Positions 1 to 9,820 of a stretch of DNA of 38,903 nucleotides are shown in pieces. The translations under genes were made by a program, and so were the position numbers. How positions within the stretch are numbered: position 1 is the first letter of the stretch; every line of letters begins with the position of its first letter. Origin of the DNA: Methyloterricola oryzae. GTDB lineage: Bacteria; Pseudomonadota; Gammaproteobacteria; Methylococcales; Methylococcaceae. The notes beneath the pieces were generated by a model. The model saw only the letters and a program-made list of their open reading frames with translations, was not told where the DNA came from and made no database searches. The stretch is taken from positions 1 to 38,903 of the forward strand of contig NZ_JYNS01000024.1 in NCBI RefSeq assembly GCF_000934725.1, written 5' to 3'.

Positions 1-1484
1 GGCCGATTTTCCGCCTGTTTCTTGATGGCGTCGTAGAACCAGGGGGTGGGGTCCTTGGGGTCGTATTGCTTGGCCAGGTCGTACTGGCCCTGGGCGGGCT
101 TGGAGCGCTTCTGCTCGTAGTAGGCTTTGCCCACATAGCTGCGGGTAAGGCTGTCGTTGGGATCAAGGCTGGCGGCGAGTTCGAGTTCCGCAGTGCCGGC
201 TTCCAGTTCTCCCCCTCGAATCTGTGTCAAGCCCCGCCCGAAATGGGCCAGGGGGTCGCTGGGATCGGTCCTCAGGGCGGTGTCGAAGCTGGTTTGCGCG
301 GCATCACTATCCAGGTCGGCCAGTTGGGTGAAGCCGAGCAGGGTCCAGCCGCGGGCGAGGGCCGGATTCAGTTCGGTGGCGCGCTGCGCGGCCTTGTGAG
401 CGCCACGACGGTCGCCGGTGGCGTCCAGCAGTTCCGCCAGCCGGGTTTGGACCAGGCCGTTGTCGGGGGCGAGTTCGGCGGCCTTTTGCGCGGCGGCAAG
501 GGCGCCCGGCAGATCGAACTGGGCCTGACGGACATAGGACAGGGCGGTCCAGGGCACGGGCGAGGCGGGCTGTGCCTGGGTGGCCTGCTCAGCCAGGAGC
601 AGGGCCTGGTGTCTATCGCCGCGGGTCAGGGCGATGACAGAGCGCAGGGCTTGGGCTTGGCCCAATTCGGCCTTGGGAATCTGGGCGATCAGGGGCTGGG
701 CCTCGTCGAGGCGGCCTAGGCTCAGCAGCAGGGAGGCGCGCAATGCCACATGGGCGCTGCCGTCGGCTTCCAACTCGCGCAGGGCGCCGAGGCTGTCGCC
801 GGCGAGGTAAAGGGATGCGGCGCGCTTGACGGCGGGGTCTGCCGCGGCCTTGCGCAGGGTGGCCAGGTCGATCAGGGGCGGATAGTACAGCGCCCACTGC
901 ACGGCGTCCTCGGGGGCGATGACAATCTTGCGCAGCGGTGCCTGTCCGGCCTGAGCGGTGGCGGTCTGTCCGGAGTCGAGGGTCACCGAGCCCTTGGGGT
1001 TGGAGGCCTCGACCCGGCCTTCGAAGACAGTGACCTGGCCTTCGGCCTCGCCGCTGGCGACCAGGAACTCGGTGCCCTTGATGGCGGCGTTGATGAAGGG
1101 AGTCTTGACGTCGAGGGAACTGGGGGTGCGGCTGCGCAGGTAGATCGCGCCTTTCAGCAGATCCAGCCAGGAGGGCATGCGGGCGTTCAGCCCCGAAAGC
1201 ACGATGGTGGTGCGCTGATCCAGGGAGAGATAAGTCTCGTCATTCAGCTGCAGGGTCGCACGGCTGCGCTCCAGCGTACGCACCCGGTCTCCGGCGCACA
1301 GCTTCTCGGCGTTGGCGGCTGGGTGCCAGTCCCCACGCGCGCCTTGGCTCTGGACAGCACCTTGTATGACGACCAGGCGTGCGACTGCTTCGGTGCACGC
1401 GCCTCCAGCCTCTTCCGCGGCAACCAGCCCGGCAAAGCCTGCAAGGAGCAAACGAGTCAACGAGATTCGGCGAATCACTGGCAT
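1..1484 (-). CDS. FecR-domain protein with TPR repeats (C-terminus beyond window)
   Basis: Exported FecR-like protein, partial: the frame stays open to base 1. The ATG at 1484 follows a GGAAGAGG stretch and gives a basic N-terminus and a hydrophobic signal-like segment (LLLAGFAGLVAA). A FecR core follows at about residues 60-150, with LCAGDRVRT, LLKGAIYL, TPFINAAIKGTEF and VFEGRVEASN, the usual FecR beta-helix signatures. The rest is Ala/Leu-rich and reads as tandem TPR units, ending at the edge with DPTPWFYDAIKKQAENR, typical of large FecR-TPR proteins. It lies 69 bp downstream of the CHASE2 cyclase gene on the same strand, so the two are probably co-transcribed. FecR-like periplasmic proteins often neighbour CHASE2 sensors; a shared envelope-sensing role is inference. 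Confidence 0.85.
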   Translation of the reverse strand, partial: MPVIRRISLTRLLLAGFAGLVAAEEAGGACTEAVARLVVIQGAVQSQGARGDWHPAANAEKLCAGDRVRTLERSRATLQLNDETYLSLDQRTTIVLSGLNARMPSWLDLLKGAIYLRSRTPSSLDVKTPFINAAIKGTEFLVASGEAEGQVTVFEGRVEASNPKGSVTLDSGQTATAQAGQAPLRKIVIAPEDAVQWALYYPPLIDLATLRKAAADPAVKRAASLYLAGDSLGALRELEADGSAHVALRASLLLSLGRLDEAQPLIAQIPKAELGQAQALRSVIALTRGDRHQALLLAEQATQAQPASPVPWTALSYVRQAQFDLPGALAAAQKAAELAPDNGLVQTRLAELLDATGDRRGAHKAAQRATELNPALARGWTLLGFTQLADLDSDAAQTSFDTALRTDPSDPLAHFGRGLTQIRGGELEAGTAELELAASLDPNDSLTRSYVGKAYYEQKRSKPAQGQYDLAKQYDPKDPTPWFYDAIKKQAENR

Positions 1485-1553
1485 CCTCTTCCGTTTTCCC
1501 TGTCGCCTTCGGGGATTCTATGCCCCTCGTCCTTCCCAATTCAAGCGTGTCGA

Positions 1554-3713
1554 TCAGACGGGATGCGCCGGTGCCGTCTTCGATGTGACGATGGCGCTGC
1601 CTGGCGGTCCGCCTTCTGGATCGCTTATGCGGGCGGCGGCGGCATCCCGGTAAAAGCGGGTGGGTCCATCTTCCGGGTATTCAATCGCCAGCAAGGCAAA
1701 TTTAGCCAGCGCATCGCTCCATTCGCCTCTCTGATAGAGCTCCAAGGCCCCCTCGAATCGATCGATCATCAACGGCAGATGTTCCGGTGCCTCCTGTTTC
1801 TGGCAAAGCAGTTCGACCACGGAAACCGGTTGGACTTTGCCTGCCAGCAGAAATGAACCCAGGCGCCGCACCAGGAAGCCATCAATGCCCTGGGTCAGAC
1901 CCTCTGCCAGCAGAATGTGTGTGCCCAGCAGTTTGTTGAGCGCCTCCAGCCGAGCGGCGGTGTTGACGGTATCGCCCACCGCGCGGTATTCGCCGTGGTC
2001 GCTCGCGCCGACGAAGCCGACGCGCATCTCGCCACAATGCAGGCCCATGCGAATGGGCAGCACGATTCCGTTGTCTTGCTCAAAAGCCGACAGGGCCTGG
2101 CGGATTTCCAGCGCCGCAGAGAGAGCGCGTCGGCGAAGGTCGAGGTTGCCGTCCTCGCCGGTCCAGATTGCCATCATGGCGTCGCCTACCACATCGGATA
2201 CCCAGCCCTGGTTTCCCGTAACGGCAGGGAAAACACAGGCATAGTAACGGTTCATGAGTTCGCCCAGAGCCATGGGCGGCATGCTCTCCGCCAGTGCCGT
2301 GTACTGGCCGGCATCGGTGGCCAGGCATACCCCGAACGTCAGGCGTCCGTCCCAATGGACGTGGCTCTCCGGGTGGATCAACTGACTGGCGACGTCCACC
2401 GGTATGAAGCGGCGTATCACAGAGTGGATCTTTCGGTGCTCGCGCGCGCGGGTCATGTAGTTGCCCACCAGACAAGCGAGTAGAGCGACTGGAATTTCCC
2501 AGAAAAGGGGTATCGATATCGGTATCCACAGTCCTCTGGACTTGAACAGCATCGCCGCCAGGACCAAATAGGCGGTGGCGGCCAAAATGATCTGCAGGCT
2601 GCCTGTGCTGACGGCGCGGGACTGACTCAGCAGGCCAAGCAAATAGCCCCAGAACAGTAGCCACAGGAATTGCTTCTGGTCATCAAAGAACGGTCGGACC
2701 TGGCGGTTTTCCAGAAGATTCGCGACGGCGGTCGCGGCCAGTTCGAGCGAACTTACCGGCGAGAATGGGGAATAATAGATTCCTTCAGTGGTGTTGGGCT
2801 GGAAATTCTCGGTGAACCCTACCAGCACGACCTTGCCGTGCAGCATGGACGCCAAGTCCGGGTCCACGTCGCCCTCGACCAACTGGTGATAAGGTATTCG
2901 CGTGATGGTCCCGGCCGGGCCATAGTGATTGAAATAACGGATCGGATTGCCGGCATAGCTCTCAGCCAGTGCCTGTAGCTGGTGTCCTGCCTGGGTGTCA
3001 GTCCCTTCCCGGCGCAACAACTCGGGCTGTTCCAGCAGGGTCTTCGTCAAGCGATCAAGCGGAACGGTTCCACCGTGGCCAGCCGAACCCTCCCAGTCTG
3101 CCGCTGCGGCGGAGAGCAGCGCTTTACCGCCGGCCATGGCCAGCCGAAGCTGAAGCAGGATCATGGGCAATGTGGGGCGCTCACCCTGTTCGCCATGCAG
3201 GGTAAGAAAACGGTTGGCTTTGGCGCCTTGTACTAGAAGAAATGGCGCTGATGCGACAGCGCTGTCGGCGAGTTCGGAAACCGGTTGCTCCAGCGACTCC
3301 GCATAGACGTCCCCTTGAAGGTGCCTGAGCTTGAGGAAGTCGGCGAGTACCACATTGCCAGCTTCGCGAATGGCCGCGGCCAGTTCTTTATCTTCTTCCG
3401 GGTGAGCATCGCCAAAGACGATATCGAAGGCAATCAGGTCGGCTCCCGCCGCGTGAAGTCGGCGCACCGCTTGCGCGTGCAGGGAACGGGGCCATCGGGC
3501 CGGATCATCGCCGGCTCCGAGGGCGAGGGAGGAGTTGCGGTCGATCCCTATGGTCACCACTTCGGCAGGAGGCTGAATGGCTCCGCGCAACCAGAACAAA
3601 AAATCCAGCCCACTCATTTCCTCTAGGACCGACGCGACGGGTGTCAGCCCGAACAGCGCTGCGCTGAGACCCAGAAACAGTCCGAACAGATGCCTTTTCA
3701 GATTGCTGGGCAC
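1554..3713 (-). CDS. CHASE2-domain adenylate/guanylate cyclase
   Basis: Membrane sensor with a class III nucleotidyl cyclase output (cAMP or cGMP synthesis). One N-terminal membrane helix (about residues 7-29) leads into an extracytoplasmic CHASE2 domain (about 30-335, with VVTIGIDRNS, DLIAFDIVFGD, GKVVLVGFTE). Three further helices follow (about 345-430), then the cyclase domain (about 455-625). The metal-binding aspartates are visible in CLATDAGQYTAL and VVGDAMMAIW, and the signature in EYRAVGDTVNTAARLE. The Thr in GDTVN, where classical adenylate cyclases carry Asp, suggests a class IIIb-like site; nucleotide preference cannot be read with certainty. An 80-residue tail looks like a TPR (LYQRGEWSDALAKFALLAIEYP). 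The start is GTG; no ATG is available, an in-frame TGA lies just upstream, and no clear Shine-Dalgarno sequence is seen. The FecR/TPR gene follows. Confidence 0.9.
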   Translation of the reverse strand: MPSNLKRHLFGLFLGLSAALFGLTPVASVLEEMSGLDFLFWLRGAIQPPAEVVTIGIDRNSSLALGAGDDPARWPRSLHAQAVRRLHAAGADLIAFDIVFGDAHPEEDKELAAAIREAGNVVLADFLKLRHLQGDVYAESLEQPVSELADSAVASAPFLLVQGAKANRFLTLHGEQGERPTLPMILLQLRLAMAGGKALLSAAAADWEGSAGHGGTVPLDRLTKTLLEQPELLRREGTDTQAGHQLQALAESYAGNPIRYFNHYGPAGTITRIPYHQLVEGDVDPDLASMLHGKVVLVGFTENFQPNTTEGIYYSPFSPVSSLELAATAVANLLENRQVRPFFDDQKQFLWLLFWGYLLGLLSQSRAVSTGSLQIILAATAYLVLAAMLFKSRGLWIPISIPLFWEIPVALLACLVGNYMTRAREHRKIHSVIRRFIPVDVASQLIHPESHVHWDGRLTFGVCLATDAGQYTALAESMPPMALGELMNRYYACVFPAVTGNQGWVSDVVGDAMMAIWTGEDGNLDLRRRALSAALEIRQALSAFEQDNGIVLPIRMGLHCGEMRVGFVGASDHGEYRAVGDTVNTAARLEALNKLLGTHILLAEGLTQGIDGFLVRRLGSFLLAGKVQPVSVVELLCQKQEAPEHLPLMIDRFEGALELYQRGEWSDALAKFALLAIEYPEDGPTRFYRDAAAARISDPEGGPPGSAIVTSKTAPAHPV

Positions 3714-4132
3714 GGGTCAGTACAATTGGCTGAAGACGGGGAGCGCGCCGGGGGATTTAAGGGGGCTAGGATTTGCCGCTGAACCGCTGCGCATGGAAGC
3801 TCGCCGCAAGACACATGTAGCACCAGCGCAATCCTGGGCGCCTACACTCCCCCGGGGCTTCGGCGCCGTCGCACCGTACGTCGCTAAACCACCTGGAGTC
3901 TTGCGGTATCCGACTTTGTTGGCGTAGCCGGAACTACCCTGCTTGCTGTAATCCATCACCGTTGCTTGAGCCACCTATGTCTGTTCTCCCCATCACGGGA
4001 GGGTAATACGCTACAGGTCTATGGTAAATATTTCACAGAAATCGGGAGCGCGGCCCGTTTACCCTGCAAGGGCATCAACCGCCGCGGGTTGAATTCACCT
4101 CGCCCCGCGTTGCCCAAACAGACAGCATAGGC
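3714..4132. other. Gene-poor spacer upstream of the cyclase
   Basis: No convincing gene. On the minus strand an 85-codon open frame (GTG at 3974, TGA at 3717-3719) ends one codon before the cyclase GTG, in the same frame. It has no recognisable domain and could be a leader peptide, the decayed 5' part of the cyclase gene, or chance. The cyclase promoter should lie here, but I see no good -35/-10 pair. Confidence 0.4.
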
Positions 4133-4564
4133 ATGATCCCGATGAACATGAATCCGCGGCCCCAAAGTGAAGCTCGTCAAGTGTCTCTTGTTGTCTCCTT
4201 CGAGGGTGTACACGGAATCCTGGTTGAAATTCAAGCCTATATGTTTGATGCGACAGGGACGCTCATGGCGCGGGCGCCAGTGCGCAAATCCCGGGCTGTC
4301 TTCTCGCTGAGTGATGACCTGGAAAAGCAAGTTTACGTGGTTATTGCTCCGCCGGTTGACGAAGCAGTCGACGGTCCGGTAACGCTTGCCAAGATCAGGG
4401 CATTTCACGGCTTTGAAGTTCAGACCCGTCTGGACCCATTGCTGAAATCGCATTTCCTGCCCGAGGTTCCGGAGGCGGTGTGGCGCTGGTGGCTCGTGCA
4501 TTGCCTCTGGCCAGGCTTGAATAGACGTAGCGACTGGCAATCGTCAGCTGCCTTGATTTTGTGA
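4133..4564 (+). pseudogene. Probable truncated hypothetical protein
   Basis: A 143-residue frame whose first 125 residues look like real protein: VSLVVSFEGVHGILVEIQAYMFD, LMARAPVRKSRAVFSL, VYVVIAPPVDE, then VPEAVWRWWL. From memory this resembles the N-terminus of large proteins annotated as carboxypeptidase-regulatory-like, in which a WxWW segment is followed by a Cys-rich CRVRG region. Here that point is followed by an unrelated, Trp- and Ser-containing tail and a stop. That is what a frameshift or truncation would give. The region is AT-richer than its neighbours, and Shine-Dalgarno support is weak at the ATG cluster (4133, 4142, 4148). The 173-codon frame on the opposite strand is taken as a shadow. 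The family assignment is tentative; a short intact gene is the alternative. Confidence 0.45.
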
Positions 4565-4649
4565 GCCTTATTACTTTGTCGCTGACTGATGCTCCGTCGT
4601 CTTGTCAACTTCCTCTGGCGGCTCCGCCACGTTCTTTAAGCGACCTACT

Positions 4650-4776
4650 ATTAACCCGGCCCTAAGTGGCCGGGTTAATGCGGGGCACGGATGCCCCGGC
4701 GCGGCCATAGGCCGCGTCAGCCAAGGTCGGGCGCGTAACGACCTTGGCGTCGGCCCGAAATACCCGGAGGGTATTT
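4650..4776. repeat. Array of five consecutive perfect hairpins
   Basis: Five inverted repeats stand almost end to end. H1, 4650-4679: 12-bp stem, loop CTAAGT. H2, 4681-4698: 7-bp stem CGGGGCA/TGCCCCG, loop CGGA. H3, 4700-4716: CGCGGCC/GGCCGCG, loop ATA. H4, 4720-4748: 10-bp stem GCCAAGGTCG/CGACCTTGGC, 9-nt loop. H5, 4758-4776: AAATACCC/GGGTATTT, loop GGA. All stems are perfect Watson-Crick. The five stems differ in sequence, so this is not a tandem repeat of one unit. No U-tract follows any hairpin except three T at H5. It lies between the truncated ORF and the TPP riboswitch. It could be a structured RNA, a REP/BIME-like mosaic or a miniature mobile element. Confidence 0.8.
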
Positions 4777-4892
4777 GGCGCCTGATCAATAAACCAATTC
4801 TCCTGTGTTTGCGGGCTTTAGTCCGTGCTCAAGCCGCGGGATCGTTGGGGTTTCTTGCAAATTCCGGTCCGATGCTTTAGCGTAAGCGTCCC

Positions 4893-4996
4893 GAAAGGCT
4901 GGGGGTGCTTCTGTCTGATTCGCCGGTTTGGTGAGGGCAGGGGCTGAGAGACACCCTTCGAACCTGACCCGGTTAATGCCGGCGTAGGAAAGCCCG
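4893..4996 (+). promoter_or_regulatory. TPP riboswitch (THI element) upstream of thiC
   Basis: The conserved thiamine pyrophosphate aptamer sequences appear in order: GGGGTGC near 4901-4908, GGCTGAGA (4942-4949), ACCC, AACCTGA, CCGG...CCGG, then GCGTAGG and AAAGC. P1 can close with GGCT (4897-4900) and AGCC (4991-4994). The element ends about 70 nt before the thiC ATG, with no obvious intrinsic terminator between. Control of translation initiation or Rho-dependent control is therefore more likely than classical attenuation. High TPP is expected to repress thiC. Confidence 0.93.
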
Positions 4997-5010
4997 TCCT
5001 CAAGCATTGA

Positions 5011-6942
<1,932 letters not shown>

Positions 6943-6967
6943 ACAACATCTCGAGGAGAACCCATCC

Positions 6968-7594
6968 ATGGCCCTGAGTTCCAAGGCCCTGCAAAAAAAG
7001 CGCGCCAAGAAATCCGCCAAGCGCAAGGACCTGCGCAAGGCCCAGGGCGCCGGATCGACTATGGGCCTGGCACCGGAGTGGATCGCGGCGGCGCGCTCGC
7101 CCATCGCCGACGTGTTCAGCCCGGTGGGCTTGTTCGACGTCGGCCTGGGCTCCATCTGGTTCAGCCGACGGTTGCCCAACGGCCACTACGCAGTGAGCGT
7201 GTTCCTGCTCGACACCTATTGTCTGGGGGTCAAGGACGTCATGTTCGGCATCGATACGGCGGAAGCCTACCAGGCGAACCTCAAGGACTTCATGCATGCT
7301 TCGGAGGAGGAGTTCGTCGCCCGCGACCCTGCCGCCGTGCGCAAGCTCCTGGAAGACGCCGTGCGTTACGCAAAGTCCCTGGGTTTCGACCCGCATCCGG
7401 AATACCGCTATGCGGCCATGATCTTCGGCGATGTGGATGCCTCGGAGTGCAAGGACGACTTCAGTTTCGGCCACGATGGTGTGCCGCATTACGTTCCCGG
7501 CACCCACGATTCCCCGGCCTTTCAGCGACGGGTGCGCCAGCGCCTGGAGAAGATCGACATGGACCCGCTGGGACTGATCCTGGACGGACAATAA
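6968..7594 (+). CDS. Hypothetical protein, 208 residues, basic N-terminus
   Basis: The start at 6968 has a good GAGGAGA ribosome-binding site, and the gene follows thiC by 25 bp. The first 26 residues are very Lys/Arg-rich (SSKALQKKRAKKSAKRKDLR). The rest is a soluble alpha/beta-looking protein with WFSRRLPNGHYAVSVFLLDTYCLGVKD, YAAMIFGDVDASECKDDFSFG and PFYV-like HYVPGTHDSPA. No signal peptide or membrane segment is evident. I recall similar conserved hypothetical proteins in proteobacteria but know no assigned function. The basic tail could bind nucleic acid or ribosomes; that is inference. It may be read from the thiC promoter, although nothing links it to thiamine. Confidence 0.85.
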   Translation: MALSSKALQKKRAKKSAKRKDLRKAQGAGSTMGLAPEWIAAARSPIADVFSPVGLFDVGLGSIWFSRRLPNGHYAVSVFLLDTYCLGVKDVMFGIDTAEAYQANLKDFMHASEEEFVARDPAAVRKLLEDAVRYAKSLGFDPHPEYRYAAMIFGDVDASECKDDFSFGHDGVPHYVPGTHDSPAFQRRVRQRLEKIDMDPLGLILDGQ

Positions 7595-7604
7595 CGTCAG
7601 CACC

Positions 7605-7907
7605 TTGGCGCGGCGAGGACGATTGGCCCTGTTGTGCTTATGCCTGGCGCCGTTGTTGAGCGCGTGCGGTACCTTCCTGTCCCACGACGGGCCTAGGGCG
7701 GACGCACCGCGCATCTACAGCGGCGTGCGCCTGGACGTTGCCGCATGGCAGCATGATGACGCCTATATAGAGCGCTATAAACTACAGCGCCCCGGCTATC
7801 CCCTGGCCGACCTGCCACTGAGCTTTGCCCTGGACAGCCTGTTGTTGCCGCTATGCATCTACCGCAGCATCTATCAGTGGCTGGCGGTGCCTCCGGGAGG
7901 CTGGTGA
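7605..7907 (+). CDS. YceK/YidQ-like lipoprotein
   Basis: Small predicted lipoprotein of 100 residues. The N-terminus has Arg residues, a hydrophobic stretch and a lipobox ending LLSAC, so Cys should be lipidated. The mature part holds the YceK/YidQ-type pattern: IYSGVRLDV early, and DLPLSFALDSLLLPLCIYRSIYQW near the C-terminus. The start is TTG at 7605, which keeps the charged n-region; TTG at 7623 is an in-frame alternative closer to a GAGGA. It begins 10 bp after the preceding gene and ends 2 bp before ampD, so translation is probably coupled with ampD. The family function is unknown; an envelope location next to a peptidoglycan-recycling enzyme fits. Confidence 0.85.
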   Translation: MARRGRLALLCLCLAPLLSACGTFLSHDGPRADAPRIYSGVRLDVAAWQHDDAYIERYKLQRPGYPLADLPLSFALDSLLLPLCIYRSIYQWLAVPPGGW

Positions 7908-7909
7908 AC

Positions 7910-8464
7910 ATGCCGGAGCCAATGATTCAAGCCGGCTGGCTGGAAGGGGTGCGTCACATTCCCTCGCCCAATCATGACGAGCGCCCCGATCCGGAGGACG
8001 TCAGCCTGATCGTGGTGCACGGCATCAGTCTGCCTCCGGGCGAATTCGGCGGCGACGGCGTCGAGCGCCTATTCACCAATACCCTGCCAGAGGGCGTTCA
8101 TCCCTACTACGACACCATCCGGAATCTGCGCGTGGCGGCCCATGCCTTCATCCGCCGCGACGGTGAGGTGATACAGTTCGTGCCTTTTCATCGCCGTGCT
8201 TGGCACGCCGGCGTCTCGGAATATCGCGGCCGATCAGTCTGCAACGATTTCTCCATCGGAATAGAGCTTGAAGGCACCGACACCCTACCCTACACCGAAG
8301 ACCAGTATGGGCAATTGGCCAGCCTCATCCGGGCGCTCTGCGCGCACTATCCAAGCCTTTCGACCGAGCGCATCGCCGGGCACAGCGAAATCGCGCCGGG
8401 GCGCAAGACCGATCCCGGTCCCTGTTTCGAGTGGCCAAGGCTGCATGGTTTGCTGGGCTCTTGA
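7910..8464 (+). CDS. ampD: 1,6-anhydro-N-acetylmuramyl-L-alanine amidase AmpD
   Basis: Cytosolic zinc amidase that removes the peptide from anhydro-muropeptides during peptidoglycan recycling; in many Gram-negatives its loss derepresses AmpR-controlled beta-lactamase. The product is 184 residues, normal for AmpD. Zinc ligands are visible as H37 (IVVHGISLPPG), H158 (AGHSEIAPGRKTDPG) and D168; K166 and the Glu in IGIELEGTD match catalytic residues of the family. Other hallmarks are FTNTL, AHAFIRRDGEVIQFV and WHAGVSEYRGR. The ATG at 7910 is preceded by GGGAGG with suitable spacing; an in-frame upstream start (7853) would overlap the lipoprotein gene and add unconserved residues. No ampE is adjacent. 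Confidence 0.96.
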   Translation: MPEPMIQAGWLEGVRHIPSPNHDERPDPEDVSLIVVHGISLPPGEFGGDGVERLFTNTLPEGVHPYYDTIRNLRVAAHAFIRRDGEVIQFVPFHRRAWHAGVSEYRGRSVCNDFSIGIELEGTDTLPYTEDQYGQLASLIRALCAHYPSLSTERIAGHSEIAPGRKTDPGPCFEWPRLHGLLGS

Positions 8465-8493
8465 ACTCGCAGGAAATTTTTCCGCTCATCCCG

Positions 8494-8499
8494 TATAAT
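8494..8499 (+). promoter_or_regulatory. Candidate -10 element for dapC
   Basis: A consensus TATAAT lies 60 bp upstream of the dapC ATG, in the only sizeable gap between ampD and dapC (94 bp). No good -35 hexamer sits at 16-18 bp, so the element is supported only by its -10. Confidence 0.45.
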
Positions 8500-8558
8500 C
8501 CCCGATCTTTTGAGAATCTGTGCCTCACGTCGTGCCGTCGGGGCAACTCCGTTTTGCC

Positions 8559-9755
8559 ATGAACCCCGATCTTGACCGACTCCAGCCCTATCCATTTGAG
8601 AAGCTTGCCCGCCTCAAACTCGGGTTGACTCCGCCAGCGGACAAGGCGCACATCGCGCTGTCCATCGGCGAGCCGCAGCATCCTACACCGCATTTCATCA
8701 GCGAGGCGCTGATTGCGCACCTGCACGGGCTGAGCAATTACCCCAGCACCAAGGGCGCGCCGGGTCTGCGAGAGGCGATTTGCGCCTGGCTGTCGCAGCG
8801 TTTCCAAATCCCGGCTGAGATTCTTGATCCCGAGCGGCATGTGCTCCCGGTGAATGGCACCCGCGAGGCCTTGTTTGCCTTCGCCCAGTGCGTGGTCAAT
8901 CGGGCTGAAGGCCCGCTGGTGGCGATGCCCAATCCCTTCTACCAGATCTACGAGGGGGCAGCCCTGTTGGCGGGTGCGGAGCCCTATTTCCTGAACACGA
9001 CGCGCGAGACGGGCTATCTGCCTGATTTCGACGCCGTGCCCGAGTCCGTTTGGGCGCGTTGCCAACTCCTCTATATCTGCTCGCCGGGCAATCCCACGGG
9101 CGCGGTGATGGGCGAGGATACCCTGCGGCGCTTGATCGAACTGGCTCAGCGCCACGATTTCATCATCGCCTCGGACGAGTGCTATTCCGAGCTTTACGCG
9201 GATGAAGCCAGCCCTCCACCGGGCCTGCTGCAGACCGCATACAACATGGGGCTCACCGATTTCAGCCGCTGCGTCGTGTTCCACAGCCTGTCCAAGCGCT
9301 CAAACGCGCCGGGCCTGCGTTCCGGGTTCGTGGCGGGTGACGCGGAAATCCTGAAGGCATTCCTGCTCTACCGCACCTACCACGGTTGCGCCATGTCCTT
9401 GCCGGTGCAGCAGGCGAGCATCGCGGCGTGGTCCGACGAGGCCCACGTGCGCGAAAACCGTGAACTCTACCGGCGTAAGTTCGAGGCGGTGCACGGCCTG
9501 CTGGCCGGGGTGCTGAAGGTGGAAAGGCCCCCCGCCGGCTTTTACCTGTGGCCGCAGACCCCCGTGGATGGCGAGTCCTTCGCCCGCGACCTGTTTGCGC
9601 AGGAGCATGTCACCGTGGTTCCGGGCGGTTATTTGTCGCGGGAGAGCGGCGGCATCAATCCGGGTAGGGATCATGTGCGCCTGGCCTTGGTGGCGCCCCT
9701 GGATGAATGCGCGGAGGCGGCCCGGCGCCTGGTCAGCTTCGTGAAATCCCTTTAG
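8559..9755 (+). CDS. dapC: Succinyldiaminopimelate transaminase DapC
   Basis: PLP-dependent class I/II aminotransferase that transfers the amino group from glutamate to N-succinyl-2-amino-6-ketopimelate in lysine/DAP synthesis. The product is 398 residues. The family pattern is clear: LSIGEPQHPTP, YPSTKGAPGLREA, PNPFYQIYEGAA, SPGNPTGAV, ASDECYSELY, and the Schiff-base lysine K246 in HSLSKRSNAPGLRSGF. The ATG at 8559 (MNPDLDRLQPYPF) fits the usual N-terminus; an upstream in-frame GTG would extend into the promoter region. dapD follows by 65 bp and supplies its substrate's succinyl group, which supports DapC over related aminotransferases. Confidence 0.95.
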   Translation: MNPDLDRLQPYPFEKLARLKLGLTPPADKAHIALSIGEPQHPTPHFISEALIAHLHGLSNYPSTKGAPGLREAICAWLSQRFQIPAEILDPERHVLPVNGTREALFAFAQCVVNRAEGPLVAMPNPFYQIYEGAALLAGAEPYFLNTTRETGYLPDFDAVPESVWARCQLLYICSPGNPTGAVMGEDTLRRLIELAQRHDFIIASDECYSELYADEASPPPGLLQTAYNMGLTDFSRCVVFHSLSKRSNAPGLRSGFVAGDAEILKAFLLYRTYHGCAMSLPVQQASIAAWSDEAHVRENRELYRRKFEAVHGLLAGVLKVERPPAGFYLWPQTPVDGESFARDLFAQEHVTVVPGGYLSRESGGINPGRDHVRLALVAPLDECAEAARRLVSFVKSL

Positions 9756-9820
9756 CGTCGGCTGCGCGCAAATCAGGCGGCCCATTCCCGTCCAATGTTC
9801 TAAGGTAAACGAGAAAACCC

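Noticed and set aside
750-1856. 368-codon plus-strand frame across two minus-strand genes
   Set aside because: It spans the FecR and cyclase genes and their gap; the minus strand has recognisable FecR and cyclase domains.
4019-4540. 173-codon minus-strand frame in the AT-rich island
   Set aside because: The opposite plus frame has the more protein-like composition and recognisable pattern; the minus frame shows no signal or domain.
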